This document shows positions 47,572 through 59,999 of a DNA stretch of 64,000 nt, one piece after another; position 1 is the first letter of the stretch, and each line of letters starts with the position of its first letter. The DNA is from Diadema setosum (taxonomy: Eukaryota; Echinodermata; Echinoidea; Diadematoida; Diadematidae). The translations under genes and the position numbers were made by a program. The notes beneath the pieces were generated by a model. That model saw only the letters and a list, made by a program, of their open reading frames with translations. It was not told the origin of the DNA and did no database searches. The stretch is taken from contig CM067067.1 of NCBI GenBank assembly GCA_033980235.1, positions 28,294,451 to 28,358,450 of the forward strand. Reading direction: 5' to 3'.

Positions 47572-47665
47572 TCAACCCGTTGAAGGACGAGTCCTGAGTA
47601 TACTCGGGCGAGCGTCTATGGGAAATGCGTGTTGTAGCAAAATCAAACTGTCCTCAACGGGTTGA
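47572..47665. mobile_element. Very short palindromic element (94 bp)
   Basis: TCAACCCGTTGAAGGAC at the left mirrors GTCCTCAACGGGTTGA at the right. It lies 13 bp before the hAT-like element. Non-coding. Confidence 0.65.
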
Positions 47666-47678
47666 GTGCCTAGCAAAT

Positions 47679-50600
47679 CAGGGATCTCGCCAGCGTATAT
47701 CACCCTTGTCGGCGCCGACAAGCGTGCGGTTTGAAGAAACAATTGCCGACAAGGGTAACACCACGCGTGAACTTGCTTGACAAGCTAAGTTCGGACCAAT
47801 TTCTCGCCTTTTTTATCTGGCTAGAAAAGAAGCTAGATGTCGAAAGGAGCAGCAGTTTACAAGCGCAAAAAGTTATCCACGCAGTCACCGCACCGATCAC
47901 AACAACGCGGCTCAACATAGCGACGTACATGTACTTGTACTAGCAGCACATACACACCACATCACACACTTGCTCACTCACATGCGCTCTGATTCGGGAT
48001 CCACACACACATGCACCAGGGAGGTCCACCTCCCTGGTTGCATGCACCCAGCCGGCCACAGACAGCCGCCTGTGTGTACGACGGTATTGTGAGAGGGAGA
48101 GAGAGGACGGAAAGAGGGTCGGAGGCCGAAGGAGGCTGAGGAAGGCTGACACGTGCTCGCTTGTTGTCACGCTTGTTGTCGGGTTACGCAAAAACAAACG
48201 ATATGAAATGCATGCCCCCCTCCGCCAAAGGTTGTATTTTTTTTTTTTTTTTTTTTTTTTTGCTGCTTTGGTTTGTTTGTTCGTTTATCTGCCTGTCTGT
48301 CTCTCTATTCGCAAAATAAGTGAACATTTGGGAACAGATTAGGATGAATTTTTCAGGAACAGTTGGTTGGTAAAATGGCGCAAGGAACAGATGATTAAAT
48401 TTTGATAGTGATCAGGATTTATGATACCACTGGAATTCACCGCCAGGATCCAAGATTTTTGGACTTTGTTTCGTGTATTTGAAAGGATTCGTATCAATTC
48501 TTTAGGAAGATGGCCATCGGCAATGACGCAAAATATTAGATGCGTTCAAAGCATTGCCGCAGAGAGAAAATTAACTCCATCTTTCGTTTAAAAAAAGAAA
48601 GAAAAAAGAATGTGCGATGGAGTACAGCAAATGCAAATTGTTATTTTTATTTTTGGTAGTTTCAGCGGGTTATTATTTTTTTTCTTTTTATTTAAAAAGC
48701 CATGCGTTCCATCTGAGCCTTTTCACTTTCAATGGATATTAAACGTCATTCGTGAATATTCCATTTTCCTTCTCCGGGCCGACATTTATAGTAATTCTGT
48801 CATGATGGTCTTTCAACTCAAGTTCAACGTAAGTAATGCTCCACGTGCTTCTGGCTTGGTTTGTTAACAGGTGCGTTAGGGGGCCTTCATGGGCAGAAAA
48901 TAAATGGATAATTATTCATCAATGTTCCCAGTTGGTTTACATGCTATTTACACGCTGTTTACGACCACTGAAGCAAGGTGGCAGTACGCGCGGCATTCCT
49001 TTATCTGACACCTGGCTTTCGTGGAAATGTGGAAATTTCCACAAGCCATGATATCAAGTTTCCCCACTGCCTGTGGTCGTGTTTTTTTTTTTAATTCTTT
49101 ATTACGAGCATCAATTTGTTCAACTTGAAAAGTGTAGATAATTAAGGGGTTCATGGGAATAGAACAATAGGAATGACTGGGGAGAAAATAAACTGAAAGA
49201 AGGAAGCATCTAGGGCAAGCTGTCTTTGTTTTTCTCTACACCAGCATCATGGTGTGTCTGTGTTTATTCATTTTTCTTTTATCATGCTCTTGCTTCAAGG
49301 AGCTACGCTTTTCCCGCGTAAAATTAATAATGGATACCGCACGCAGAGGCCCACGTTTTGACGTGAAGAACCATACATTCTTCATCTATAATATTTTTTT
49401 CAATTTAAAATAAAGCATGTTTGGTTGTTCAAGTAATATAAAAAAATATTATTTTGACATTTCATTCGCTTAACTGCCGAGCATTTTCTTTTGTTTTTCT
49501 TTTACAGGAGAGAGCGAAATGTTCTTCTCTTTAGCAATGACGGCCTACCTAGGCATGTATACATATCATATATTGTGACGCAGTTTTGATTTTAGTCGTG
49601 AACACGTGAATTGTTCTCCTTCCAGATCACTTCTTGATTTAGTGAAAGTTAACAATGTTTTTCACATTCACAAAAGCAGTTTGGTTAGCCTGTGTTCAGT
49701 TCGCTGCAAATGAAATTTCTAATTAAAGCGATGCCCCAAACGGGTTTGCCCTGAGGGTTTGTTCCGAAATAATAATAGAATAATATTACATTCCTTATTA
49801 TTCTGAAGGTTCGTTAATTGGACAATAATAAAGAAACAATGCCCGTTAATTTCCAAACAAAATCAGTTTTGTTATTTCGAACGTTCTGCCAGTGAAATTT
49901 CGGAATGAAACAGTAACAGTTTTCTTACTCTGAGGGTTCGTTACTCCGACAGAAAAAAAAATAGTAATGAAATAGTACTAGATTCTTTATTCTGAAGGTT
50001 CGTTAACCGAAAGATAATAAAGAAAAAAAAAATGTCCGTAAATTTCAAAACGAAATCAGTTGTCATTTCAAACGTTCTGCCAGTGAAATTTTGGAATAAA
50101 ACGACGGCACAAAACAGCGTGTTTTCGTACTCTAAGGGTCTGTTACTCCGACAGAAATAGTAATGATAAAATAATACATTGTAGATTCTTTATTCTGAAG
50201 GTTCGTTAATCCAAAAATGATTACGAAAAAATGTCCGTTCATTTCACAACGAAATCAGTTTTGTTAATGCGAACGTTCTGCCAGTGAAATTTCGGAATAA
50301 AACGACGGCACAAAACAGCGTGTTTTCGTACTCTAAGGGTCTGTTAATCTGACAGAAATAGTGATGATAAAATAGTACATTGTAGAGTCTTTATTCTGAA
50401 GGTTCGTTAACCGAAAATTAAAGAAAAATGTCCGTAAATTTCAAAACGAAATCAGTGCGTCATTTCGAGCGTTTTGCCCGTAAAATTTCGGAATAAAACG
50501 ACTGCCCAAAAACAGTTGCAGTTTTCTTACTCTGAGGGTTCGTTACTCCGACAGATTAATAATAAAATGATGCTAGATTCTTTATTCTGGAGGTTCGTTA

Positions 50601-51659
50601 ATCCAAAAATGATTAAGAAAAAATATCCGTTCATTTCATAACGAAATCAGTTTATTTCGAACGTTCTGCACGTGAAATTTCGGAATAAAACGACGGCCCC
50701 AAAACGGTTACAGTTTTCGTTCTCTGAGGGTTCGTTACTCAGAAAGAATAATGGTAAAATAATACTCTACATTCTTAATTATGAATGATCGTTAATCGAA
50801 AAATGATAAAGGAGAAAATAATATTCGTTTATACCCAAACGAAATCAGTTTTGTGATTTCAAATGTTCTGCCAGTATAATTTCGGAATACAACGGCCCCA
50901 AAACGGTTAGTTTTCTTACCCTGAAGGTTTGAACTCCGAAACAATAACGATGATAGATTCCTTTCTGAAGTTTCGTTGATCGGATAAAAATGTTTGTTAA
51001 TCTCCGAACGAAATCAGTTTTGTTTATTTTGAACATTCATCTGTAGTACCGACCTTTGGTGTTGTTGTTTTCGATTACAAACCTTCGAAGTACTCAGTAA
51101 TGAATCGTTTCATTTTATGATTAAACAAACCTTCGGAATAATGACCATCATTACATTTTTGTATGATATCTCTTTGATGTCACGGCCAAACTACCGCAGT
51201 ATACCCAGAAAGGAAAGTGCAACGATGTCCCGAAAGTTCTCGATCGCTTCTCGCGCATCTGCATGCAATAGGCCTACCACGTGGTCGAGCAGACGGCGAG
51301 GAAGCAAAAACACCACGGGTATACGGCGCGCGTTGTTGCGATGCAGAGACGGCTAATTATTGCAACAATGAAACAGGAACGGCCTAAAAGAAATCGGAAC
51401 CTTCACCATCGGCAGCTACTTCTCTTTCATTTATTATTTAGGAACTGCCGCCAACAAAAGGTATGGAGTTTCTGCATTGTTCTGTGAGAATATGCCCCTC
51501 ACAACGTTCATTACATCTCCGTGAAAATGTCGCATTTTAGCGGCGATTTATCTGTGTTGTATTGAACATTAGCGAAGGCTTCCGCGCTTCGCGTACCCAC
51601 CCCCAGAACAGCGCGAATAATTGCCGACAAGCGTGAAGAAATTCCTGGCGAGAACCCTG
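47679..51659. mobile_element. hAT-like non-autonomous element, 3981 bp, CAAAT duplication
   Basis: CAGGGATCTCGCCAG at the left and CTGGCGAGAACCCTG at the right are inverted repeats with one mismatch, and CAAAT sits immediately outside both (47674-47678 and 51660-51664). CAGGG termini are typical of hAT elements; 5-bp rather than 8-bp duplications are reported for some hAT groups. TTGCCGACAAG motifs lie inside both ends, with a perfect palindrome CTTGTCGGCGCCGACAAG at 47706-47723. The centre is largely a minisatellite. I see no transposase. Confidence 0.8.
49730..51015 (+). repeat. Minisatellite, about 185-bp units, inside the hAT-like element
   Basis: Six to seven diverged units carry 'TCTGAGGGTTCGTTACTCCG', 'TTCTTTATTCTGAAGGTTCG', 'ACGAAATCAGTT', 'GAACGTTCTGCCAGTGAAAT' and 'TTCGGAATAAAACGACGGC'. 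The sub-motif GGTTCGTTA occurs twice per unit. Long poly-A-rich gaps are polymorphic between units. Confidence 0.85.
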
Positions 51660-52377
51660 CAAATGTATTGTATTATTATATTATTATTGTTATAAGTGGG
51701 TCATCACATAGTTTGACTTGGTTTAAAAATTTAGGGATTATGAAATTATTTATGCAAATTAGGTCACGTCCTATCACGAGACGTCCCATACATAACAAGT
51801 TGAGGACATTTATTAATCTTTTTTTAAATTCTAAAATTACTAAAGTTATTGGAATGCTACTTTGGGATATTCTAAATTATTGTTTAAAGAAGTTAGATAT
51901 CATAGAAAGAGAAAAAATAAAAATATCAATATTTTTCATAAGGCAATCAAATAATGCTACGGATGGGACATCCTTGTATATAGTGCATGTTAATATAAAT
52001 AATAGCTGGCCAGGAAGGTCTTCTCAGTACACAGATGGTCAATGATCCTGCAGAAGGTATCCCAACTTTGCAGCCGCTTTTGAGTTACAGACACTCGAGA
52101 CCATACTTGACAGTTCAATTTGGGGGGGGGGGGGGGGTGAAATACACAATATAAATCAGCATTAAGTACAGACCTCTGACTTGAGGGAAATGAAACCTGA
52201 ATAAACATTGCAGATTGGCAGATTGCAGGAATGAGTAGAATAAAGAACACATCAGCAAATTCTGAGGAATATCAGATAATCCTTTCAAAAGTTCTACATT
52301 CTTTTAAGTTTCGATGAGAAACTATACTGTACTCCATTTATGACATCACTCGTGTATTACAATAATATAAAGAAAAC

Positions 52378-54200
52378 TAGCAGCACCCGTGGAAATCCAC
52401 GGGTCTGAGGGCCTCATATTTTTTTGAATTTATTCATATTATTTTCGCTGCATTTTTAGTAGTCAAAAAGAAAGAACTTTACTATTTTTCTCCTTTCTTC
52501 TCTTGCACCCTCTTCTACCCATGGCCATCCCCTCCTAACACCTGAGCTGAGGAGCCGGTCCATGGAATGGGACTTTAAAATCGCCCCGCTTGCTGTTATC
52601 ACAGATCAACTTAGCAGCACCCGTGGAAATTCGAGGATTGTCTTCTTTGCCCAAAGATTCTTCCCATCGAAGCTCTTCATGAAAAAGCTGAAAAGTGGTG
52701 TATGTCATGAATAATATTCATTTTACCACGTCATTTAAAAAAAAAACACACTACAATAATGTTTACATATCCTCGCCTGTTTATCTGCTTCAGACTGTAC
52801 ATTTATCATTCTTATCATTATTATATGAATATTATTATTGTATCATCATTTAATAAATATTATTATGGGAGGGGAGATGATATAGTCATTTCAGGTTTAA
52901 TAAGTAGGTATCTGTGGGTATCCATGGGCCTCAGGGCGTCATATTTTTTCTTTAATATTTCTTTTCCCACGTTATGGGAAAAAGAAGAATATTCTTGTCT
53001 TCATTTGCTCCCTCTTTTTTACCTTTATCACCAAAACTTGGTTTGACGGACTATAGAACCAACCATTTAATTTCCACTTGTAACTTCAAAAATAGGCGGT
53101 TGGCAAAGCGAGGTTTTCCCCTACATCCGCACGAGCCTCATGGATATTCATGTTTACAGCAGCTATGCAATAAACGAATGGACAGCGGCCGACGCGTGTA
53201 ATCTGAAATGGAAGGGCACGATCGGCAAGGATAAAAATTTAAGTGGATATTTAGCCGTCCTAAACAGTCTGACTACAATGATACCCGACGTGACAGCAAA
53301 CTAAATGACGTACCTGAGCTGCATAGTATTCTGTAGTTGTGCAAAATACAATAAAATAACAGCATTTGCTGTTTTCATTTTGACACGCCAATGGCAAACT
53401 GTACGTAAATGCCCTTGTATGACCGAGCCGTGTATTACCATATAAGAGCCCATATCACGTGCACGCAGATAGTGTGTTTCGTGTAACCATCGTCAATACA
53501 TACACAGGCGCAGGCCTGTAATCTGATATGGAAAGGCACGATCGGCAAGGACAAAATTTAAGTGGATATTTAGCCGTCGACATCACTGCTAAACGGTCTG
53601 AGTACAATGATACCCGACTTGAGAGTAAACTGAATGACGTAGCTGAGCTGCAGAGGATCCTGCAGTTTTGGAAATAAAATACGGCATTCGTAGCTTCCTG
53701 TGTACCGAGAACGCATCATGATATGCAATGCAACACGGCGACACGCTCAATGCATACACATATCTCTCTGTGATATATTGCCCGTACCCGGTACCCATAG
53801 TGCATGTATCATGTCTCCGCGAACGATCAGCTGGGCGAGTGAGAATGCCCACTGTGCTACCACAGATTGTATAGAGTTCTGTGTGTGCGACCTGAGCCTG
53901 CGAGCTGGCGCGAGCTGTATATAACCCGTATACATCGTGTGCGCGTGTGTGTGTCCAAGAACGATGATAGAGCTTTCGCCACTGAAGCGGGAGTCCAGCG
54001 CGCAAACGCTGCTTTGTTGTTTGTCTTTGTTTTTTGTACCGCTCTCGACGTCGACATGGAGGAGGAGCGCGGACGACATCCGAACGGGAAATAGAAGAGA
54101 CCCTCCCACTGCCGACGGCATTGGTCTCGGGGGCCCGGAGCCGGTGGCTTCGGAGGAGATAGCCGCACAAAAAAACGCGTGCAAAACCTATGGCGGACCC
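52378..54200 (+). repeat. Large composite repeat, copy 2
   Basis: It starts CTAGCAGCACCCGTGGAAAT and runs to the AGATAGCCGCACAAAA end shared with copy 1. It lacks the 6351-7131 insertion and so serves as the empty site. Several short segments are internally duplicated (e.g. GGAAAGGCACGATCGGCAAG). The minus-strand frame of 193 codons at 53589-54170 has no recognisable domain. Confidence 0.75.
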
Positions 54201-54215
54201 CCCGCGTCGCCTTAG

Positions 54216-55119
54216 ACCATTACTATAATAATATTAGAAAATTCTTCATGAAAAGTACACATTCCCTGGACTTGTTACTGACATACATGTATGTTAAGGG
54301 TAATGTTATTCTCCCTGCTCTTTGACAGAGATACAATGTTGTAAGTAAGTGCTCTTTGATCACTTCGCTAAAAAAAAGGTGCAAAAATTTATTAATGAGC
54401 AATGATTGTCATGTGTGTGGTATGTCCATGGCGAGACTGAGTGGTGCAGCCACGAGAAATTTTGAAAACTGGAGTTTGTTCCTGCCACCTCGCGACGTAG
54501 GCGAATATTAATTACTCATGGTTTCATGAGTCCAACCACAGTTGGTATGCTAATGATGGCTTGTCAATGCTAACAATGCAGGCAGCTCCCGCAGGCAGGC
54601 AGTGCATGGTTGGATACAGATGAGCAAGCCTGTGATATGCATTCTTATGCATATTAGAAGTGAGGTCATTGCGGGCACTATGGTCGCTGAATGGCCGCTA
54701 CCTTTCTGGAAGTAGAATCGACAAGAAACAAGGTTCAAAATAAGAAATTCATGTCAGGTTCCAAAAGGCCTTGTGGCTGCACCTCTTGGTCTCTCATTCA
54801 CCCCATTCTCTCGCAGTAGCCGTAGTCTCTTTTTCAGCGACGAGGCCTTGCCAAAAGGTTAGTTGTACCAGAGCAGTACATTCCAAGAAGTGGAAGAATT
54901 ATTGAAAATTTTTCCTTCAGGTAATATTGGTGGTGAATTTCATTATTAGTTTATTTCAATGGCTGCTCTTTGAAAATTTTCACAGGCATCTAAACAAGCG
55001 CTGACGAAATATTTTGGAAATGCCCAAACGTACTTAATATGAATTCTCTTTTCAATGACTTACCGGTACATGAGGCCCTATACTACTAAAAAGACATTGG
55101 TGAAGAAAGTGAAAGCATG
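54216..55119. other. Intronic stretch without recognised features
   Basis: No exon, repeat end or RNA gene seen on either strand. Confidence 0.45.
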
Positions 55120-55341
55120 TACAGTCAACCTCACTTAAGTCGACATAATCGGGACTGAGCAAAACATGTCGACTTACGTGATTGTCGACTTACGCGTAAG
55201 TTCACATTTTGTCGACTTATAAATGAAAACTAACTTCCACTGTACAGAGTAAGATTTTGATCATGATGCGGATCGCTACCCAAATCTTACTCCTTTTGCC
55301 GCCAAAACATGCCTACTGACATCAGCAACAATACCCGTGGG

Positions 55342-56360
55342 TCTAGCGCTCACCTGAGTATCGCAAGTTCACCTTTCACGCAGTCACTAATCTAAATTAT
55401 TCAGAGCTCTACTAAAATTTGACCAGGCATTCTCAAGTAGAAGATGAAAATGTACAATAAGGACCAAAATTTTTTAAGATTCCTTAACTTGGGGGGATTG
55501 GGCCCCCCTGGGGCCCTCTGGGTGGAGCGTGGTGCCCATTTTGATAAATTGAGATCCTAACCCCCTAGGGATGCTACCTGCCAAGTTTGACGAAAATCCA
55601 TCATGAAGTTTTCAGGAAGAAGATGAAAATGTACAATTCAGGCCCCCATTTGGACTTTCCCAGCCCCCCCCCCCCCCCCCCCCCCCCCGCCCCCAAGAGG
55701 GGCACCCCTGGATCTGCTATGAACAAACTTGAAACTACAGTCATTAATGTACTCACTCATTATCTTAGCTCTATAACTTCTGATTCTAGAGAAGATTTTT
55801 AAAGATTCCTTCATTCTGGGGGTTTGGGCCCCCCTGGGGGCCCCCTGGGTGGGGCATGGTGCCCATTTTAACAAATTGAGATCCTAACCCCCTAGGGATG
55901 CTACCTGCCAAGTTTGGTGAAAATTGGTCATGGGGTTCTCAAGAAGAAGATGAAAATGTATAACTTAGGCCCCATTAGGACCCCTCCCCACCCCCTCCCC
56001 TGAGTCCCAAGGGGGGCACCCCTGATTCTGCCATGAACAAACTTGAAACTACAGTCATCAATGTACTAACTCATAGTATTAACTTAGCTCTATCACTTCT
56101 GGTTCTAGAGAAGAAGATTTTTACAGATTCCTTAATTTTGGGGGGGTTTGGGCCCCCCTGGGGGCCCCCTGGGTGGGGCATGGTGCCCATTTTAACAAAT
56201 TGAGTTCCTAACCCCCTAGGGATGCTACCTGCCAAGTTTGATGAAAATCGGTCTTGGGGTTTTCAAGAAGAAGATAAAAATGTAAAAAGTTTACGCACGA
56301 CGGACGCCGGACGAAGGGCGATCGCAATAGCTCACTTGAGCCTTTGGCTCAGGTGAGCTA
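55342..56360 (+). mobile_element. Tandem-core element with GCTCACCTGAG ends
   Basis: It starts TCTAGCGCTCACCTGAG and ends with the hairpin GCTCACTTGAGCCTTTGGCT...CAGGTGAGCTAAAAA after GACGGACGCCGGACGAAGGG. There are three core units, with markers 'GGGCCCCCCTGGGG', 'CCTAACCCCCTAGGGATGCT' and 'GAAACTACAGTCA'. Fragments of the same family lie at 24650-24854, 28750-29275 and 45180-45470. Confidence 0.8.
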
Positions 56361-56365
56361 AAAAT

Positions 56366-56712
56366 GCAAGTCTTTTCAACAACGGACTTGCATTGATTTG
56401 TAGAGGTGTTTACACCCAGTTTCTAGTTTCGTAGGGAAAAAAAAAGCTAGTCTTTTCTGCAACGCTCTTGTGTTTAAATACATTGTTGCGTGTGATTTGA
56501 TGGACTTGCATTTGATTTTTAGAGTTGCGTTTAAATGCAATTGAGTTTCGGGTTTGTATAATTATTTTCTAGTTTCATATGATTATCAAATGCAAGTCTT
56601 TTCAGCAACGCACTTGCGTTTAAATGCCAAAGTTACGTGTGATTTGATACACCTGCATTTGATTTTTTGAGTTGCATTATTAGTTGCATTTTAATAAATT
56701 TTCTAGAAAGGG
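56366..56712 (+). repeat. Tandem repeat around TGCAAGTCTTTTC / TTGCGTTTAAATGC
   Basis: About three diverged units each carry ATGCAAGTCTTTTCAGCAAC, TTGCGTTTAAATGC and TTTGATGGACTTGCATTTG-like pieces, separated by TTTTCTAGTTTC. It lies inside the mariner-like element. No other function seen. Confidence 0.65.
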
Positions 56713-57592
56713 CCCAGATTTCTTATACCGCTTCGAAATAATTAACGTTAGAATATTCGGATTTACAAAAACACCTACAGTATTTCATGTTCGGATAATG
56801 AATACCTACTGGGACATATAAGTGTACAAAATTTGTGCGTTTTGAGAATAACGAGAGGGAGAAAAGGGGTAAAGTGAACTGCCTTCGGTACTATATGTAA
56901 TACTCCAGTGTAAATGAGTGTATGCCCTTTCTATATTCTGGCATTCAAGACAATGGACGCATGGTGCAAACGCTACCGCGCCGTATACTAGCGAATTACC
57001 GAGTAGAAATGCAGCGAATCGGAGCTGGAACACAATTCTTTTTCAGAGAATGGCGCTAAGATTTTGAGCAAAAAATTATGTCGACTTAGACGAGGGAATA
57101 AACACATATTTCAGCTCAGTTGGCACTGAAAAATCAGGTCGACTTACGCGAGTTGTCGACATATAAATGTTGACTAAGACGAGGAAATTTTCAAGGAATA
57201 ACAAAGGCAACAATCAGGACTTTTTTATTGTGTTGACTTAAGTGAGTTGTCGACTTATGCGATGTTGACTTAAGCGAGGTTTACTGTATTTAAGACATTG
57301 CTTTACATTTTAAGAGATGAATAATCATAAATGGTGCCATAAACACAACTAAATGACTTTTACTCTTTTTTATACATTAATGTAGACATGGCAGTTCAAT
57401 ATAATTCAGTGGGAACTTTCTAAAAGGCCTTTGGCATGATATAGGAAGTTTTGTATTTTGAGTTTGTGTTCTAGTGCTTAAAACTGTGTAGGCAGTACCT
57501 GTAACCTTCTATAAACATGTGTTTGTGTTTTTTATCTCTGTGTACATAATTATGCTATGCATACAGTGCTCTCTAGCAGAAACCCTGCTTAA

Positions 57593-58150
57593 AGGACAAG
57601 TTCACCTTCATTAACATAAGGATTGAGAGAATGCAGCAATATTAGTAGAACACATCATTGAAAGTTTGAGGAAAATTGGACAATCGATGCAAAAGTTATG
57701 AATTTTTAAAACTTTTGTGTTGGAACCGCTGGATAAGGAGACTACCAAGGCTCATGATGTCATATGAGTACAACAGTATAAAGAAAATGTAAAGAAATTT
57801 CAACATGTTTTCACTTTTTTCGCATAATAAAAGAGCACTTGACTTGCCTCTTTCTAAAGGCAATGGGAATAATATTACCCATAGCATATGTCAGTAACGA
57901 GTCGAGGGAATGTGTACTTTTTTCAAAAGATTAAATTTTGTGAAATTCTCTTTATATTTTCCTTTATTGTTGTACGCATGTGACATCATACACTGCAGTA
58001 GTCTTCTCATCCAGCGGTGACTGCACAAAAACTTCAAAAATTCTTAACTTCTGAACGGATTGTCCTATTTTCCTCAAACTTTCAATGATGTGTTCTACTA
58101 ATATTGCTACATTCTCTCAATCCTTATGTTAATGAAGGTGAACTTGTCCT
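57593..58150. mobile_element. TTAA-flanked fold-back element, family 4 (558 bp)
   Basis: TTAA lies at 57589-57592 and 58151-58154. The inverted arms extend far beyond the AGGACAAGTTCACCTTCATT tip, covering roughly 200 bp on each side, so a single strand could fold almost end to end. Non-coding. Confidence 0.9.
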
Positions 58151-58669
58151 TTAAGTGCAAGAAAACTTGATGTAACAATTTTTTTAACATGTTATTTCCA
58201 CCACTTAATTGGAATAATAAACCACTTTATCAGGACAAATCCCGGCTGAAACACTTCAATTGCCATTTATTAATGTTTAGAAATAATAAGTAAATCCTTA
58301 AAAATCATAGCAAGGACTTCATTTCCCTTACAGAAGGATTATTTTCTAACCAATTTCAGATACATCACGCCAACTGTACAGTCCCTTCAGTGAGATACAG
58401 AGAGTCACATTCCCCATATGTGGCCCACACCCTCCCTAGTTTGCGCAGTGTGCTTGTGTGTGTGTGTGTGTGTGTGGCAGAAATTGAAGAAGGAGGCACT
58501 AATATGACAAAAATGTGTTTGTCACACACGCACAATCAGGGTGTTCCTGTAATGTGCATGTTGTTAGAAATTTGCTGCTGCCTCTTTCTCTGCATAGAGT
58601 CTCAGGCATCACGATTTGATTATGTTCCGTGAACTCTCATAAAATGGTTATTTTGTGGATCACCGCTTA

Positions 58670-59990
58670 AGGACGTTCCTCAGCTAAAGTGAAGTCCATG
58701 TCATTTTCTTCAAACTTTCCATACTGTAACTTTGACCCATCCGAAGCCCAAATATGTAAATAAAACCACAGGTTCATGTGCTTGTTTTTCTTCTTCGGGA
58801 CTTTGAAGAATATGACAATCTGCTGTCCAGTATCAAAATGATAGCGTTACAGGATCAAGACCATGATTGGCAACACAGTCTGCAATGACAAACTTAAATC
58901 CCCACAATTCTTTCAAAATCCATGTTATTTTCTCAAAATTTGCAAGAACTGCAGAGAACGGTACCCAAAATGAGGAAAAGGTTTTAAACTTAGGGTTTAC
59001 ACTCTCATTCTTGAGCAAGCAGAGCCCTCACGCGGTAGAAGTCACCGAAATCTCTCAAATCCTTGTCAGGGACGTTTTCTGTTAGGGGTGAGCTAAAGGA
59101 CAAGGTTAATAAAACTTATGCTGTACATTCAAAACCCATGTCATTTTCACAAAACTTCACCAAATTGTAGAAGAAGGCCTACTAACTCCTGAAAAACAAT
59201 AAAAAGTAGGGGTTCATGTGCTTGTTTTTGTGCTAGCAGCGCCCCATGCGACATATATTATTGTAAGACCCCAAAATCTGGTTAGAAACCTATGCAGGGA
59301 TGCCCTGACAGGGTGGGTTCATGAATCTCATGCTGTACATTCAAAACCCATGTCATTTTCACGAAACTTGACCAAATTGTAGCAGAAGGCTTACTAATTT
59401 CAGAAAAACAATAAAAAGTAGGGGTTCACGTGCCTGTTTTTGTGCTAGCAGCGCCCCCATGCGACATATATCATCGTAAGATCCCAAAATCTGGTTAGGA
59501 ACCTATGCAGGGATGCCCTGACAGGGTGGGTTCATGAATCTCATGCTGTACATTCAAAACCCATGTCATTTTCACGAAACTTGACCAAATTGTAGAAGAA
59601 GGCTTACTAATTCCTGAAAAACAATAAAAATTTGGGGTTCGTATGCTAGTTTTTATGCTGGCAGCACCCCCACATGATAGAAATCATCCCAGGACCCCCA
59701 AATCTGGTTATAAACCTATCGTGGGTGCCCTAGTTAGGTGGGGTTCATGATTGTTATACTGTACGTTCAAAACCCATGTTATTTTCATGAAACTTGATCA
59801 AATTGTAGAAGAAGAGCTACTTAATGCAGAACAATTGTAAAAATGGGGGCTTCGTGTGCTTGCTTTTGTGCTAGCATCGCCTCCTTGCGACTGAAATCAT
59901 CATAAGACCCCCAAATCTGGTCAGGAACCAATGCAGGGATACCCTGATAGGATGCATGAATCTCATGCGGCTTATTCAAAACCCCATGTT
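58670..59990 (+). repeat. Tandem repeat, about 210-bp units
   Basis: Units start near 59117, 59325, 59538, 59750 and 59960 with TGTACATTCAAAACCCATGT, and contain GCTAGCAGCGCCCCCATGCG and CAGGGATGCCCTGACAGGGT. More diverged copies run back to about 58670. The plan resembles the tandem-core elements, but ends were not identified. Confidence 0.75.
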
Positions 59991-59999
59991 TTATTTTTT

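Larger units (their letters stand above)
55120..57288. mobile_element. Mariner-like element interrupted by a tandem-core element
   Basis: The left end TACAGTCAACCTCACTTAAG and, complemented, the right end TACAGTAAACCTCGCTTAAG match at all but two positions, with TA at both tips. GTCGACTTA motifs repeat just inside each end. A second element occupies about 55342-56360. No transposase frame remains. Confidence 0.8.

Noticed and set aside
53589..54170. 193-codon minus-strand open frame
   Set aside because: It lies in the same repeat as 7699-8197. The translations of the two copies diverge by frameshifts, which argues against protein selection.
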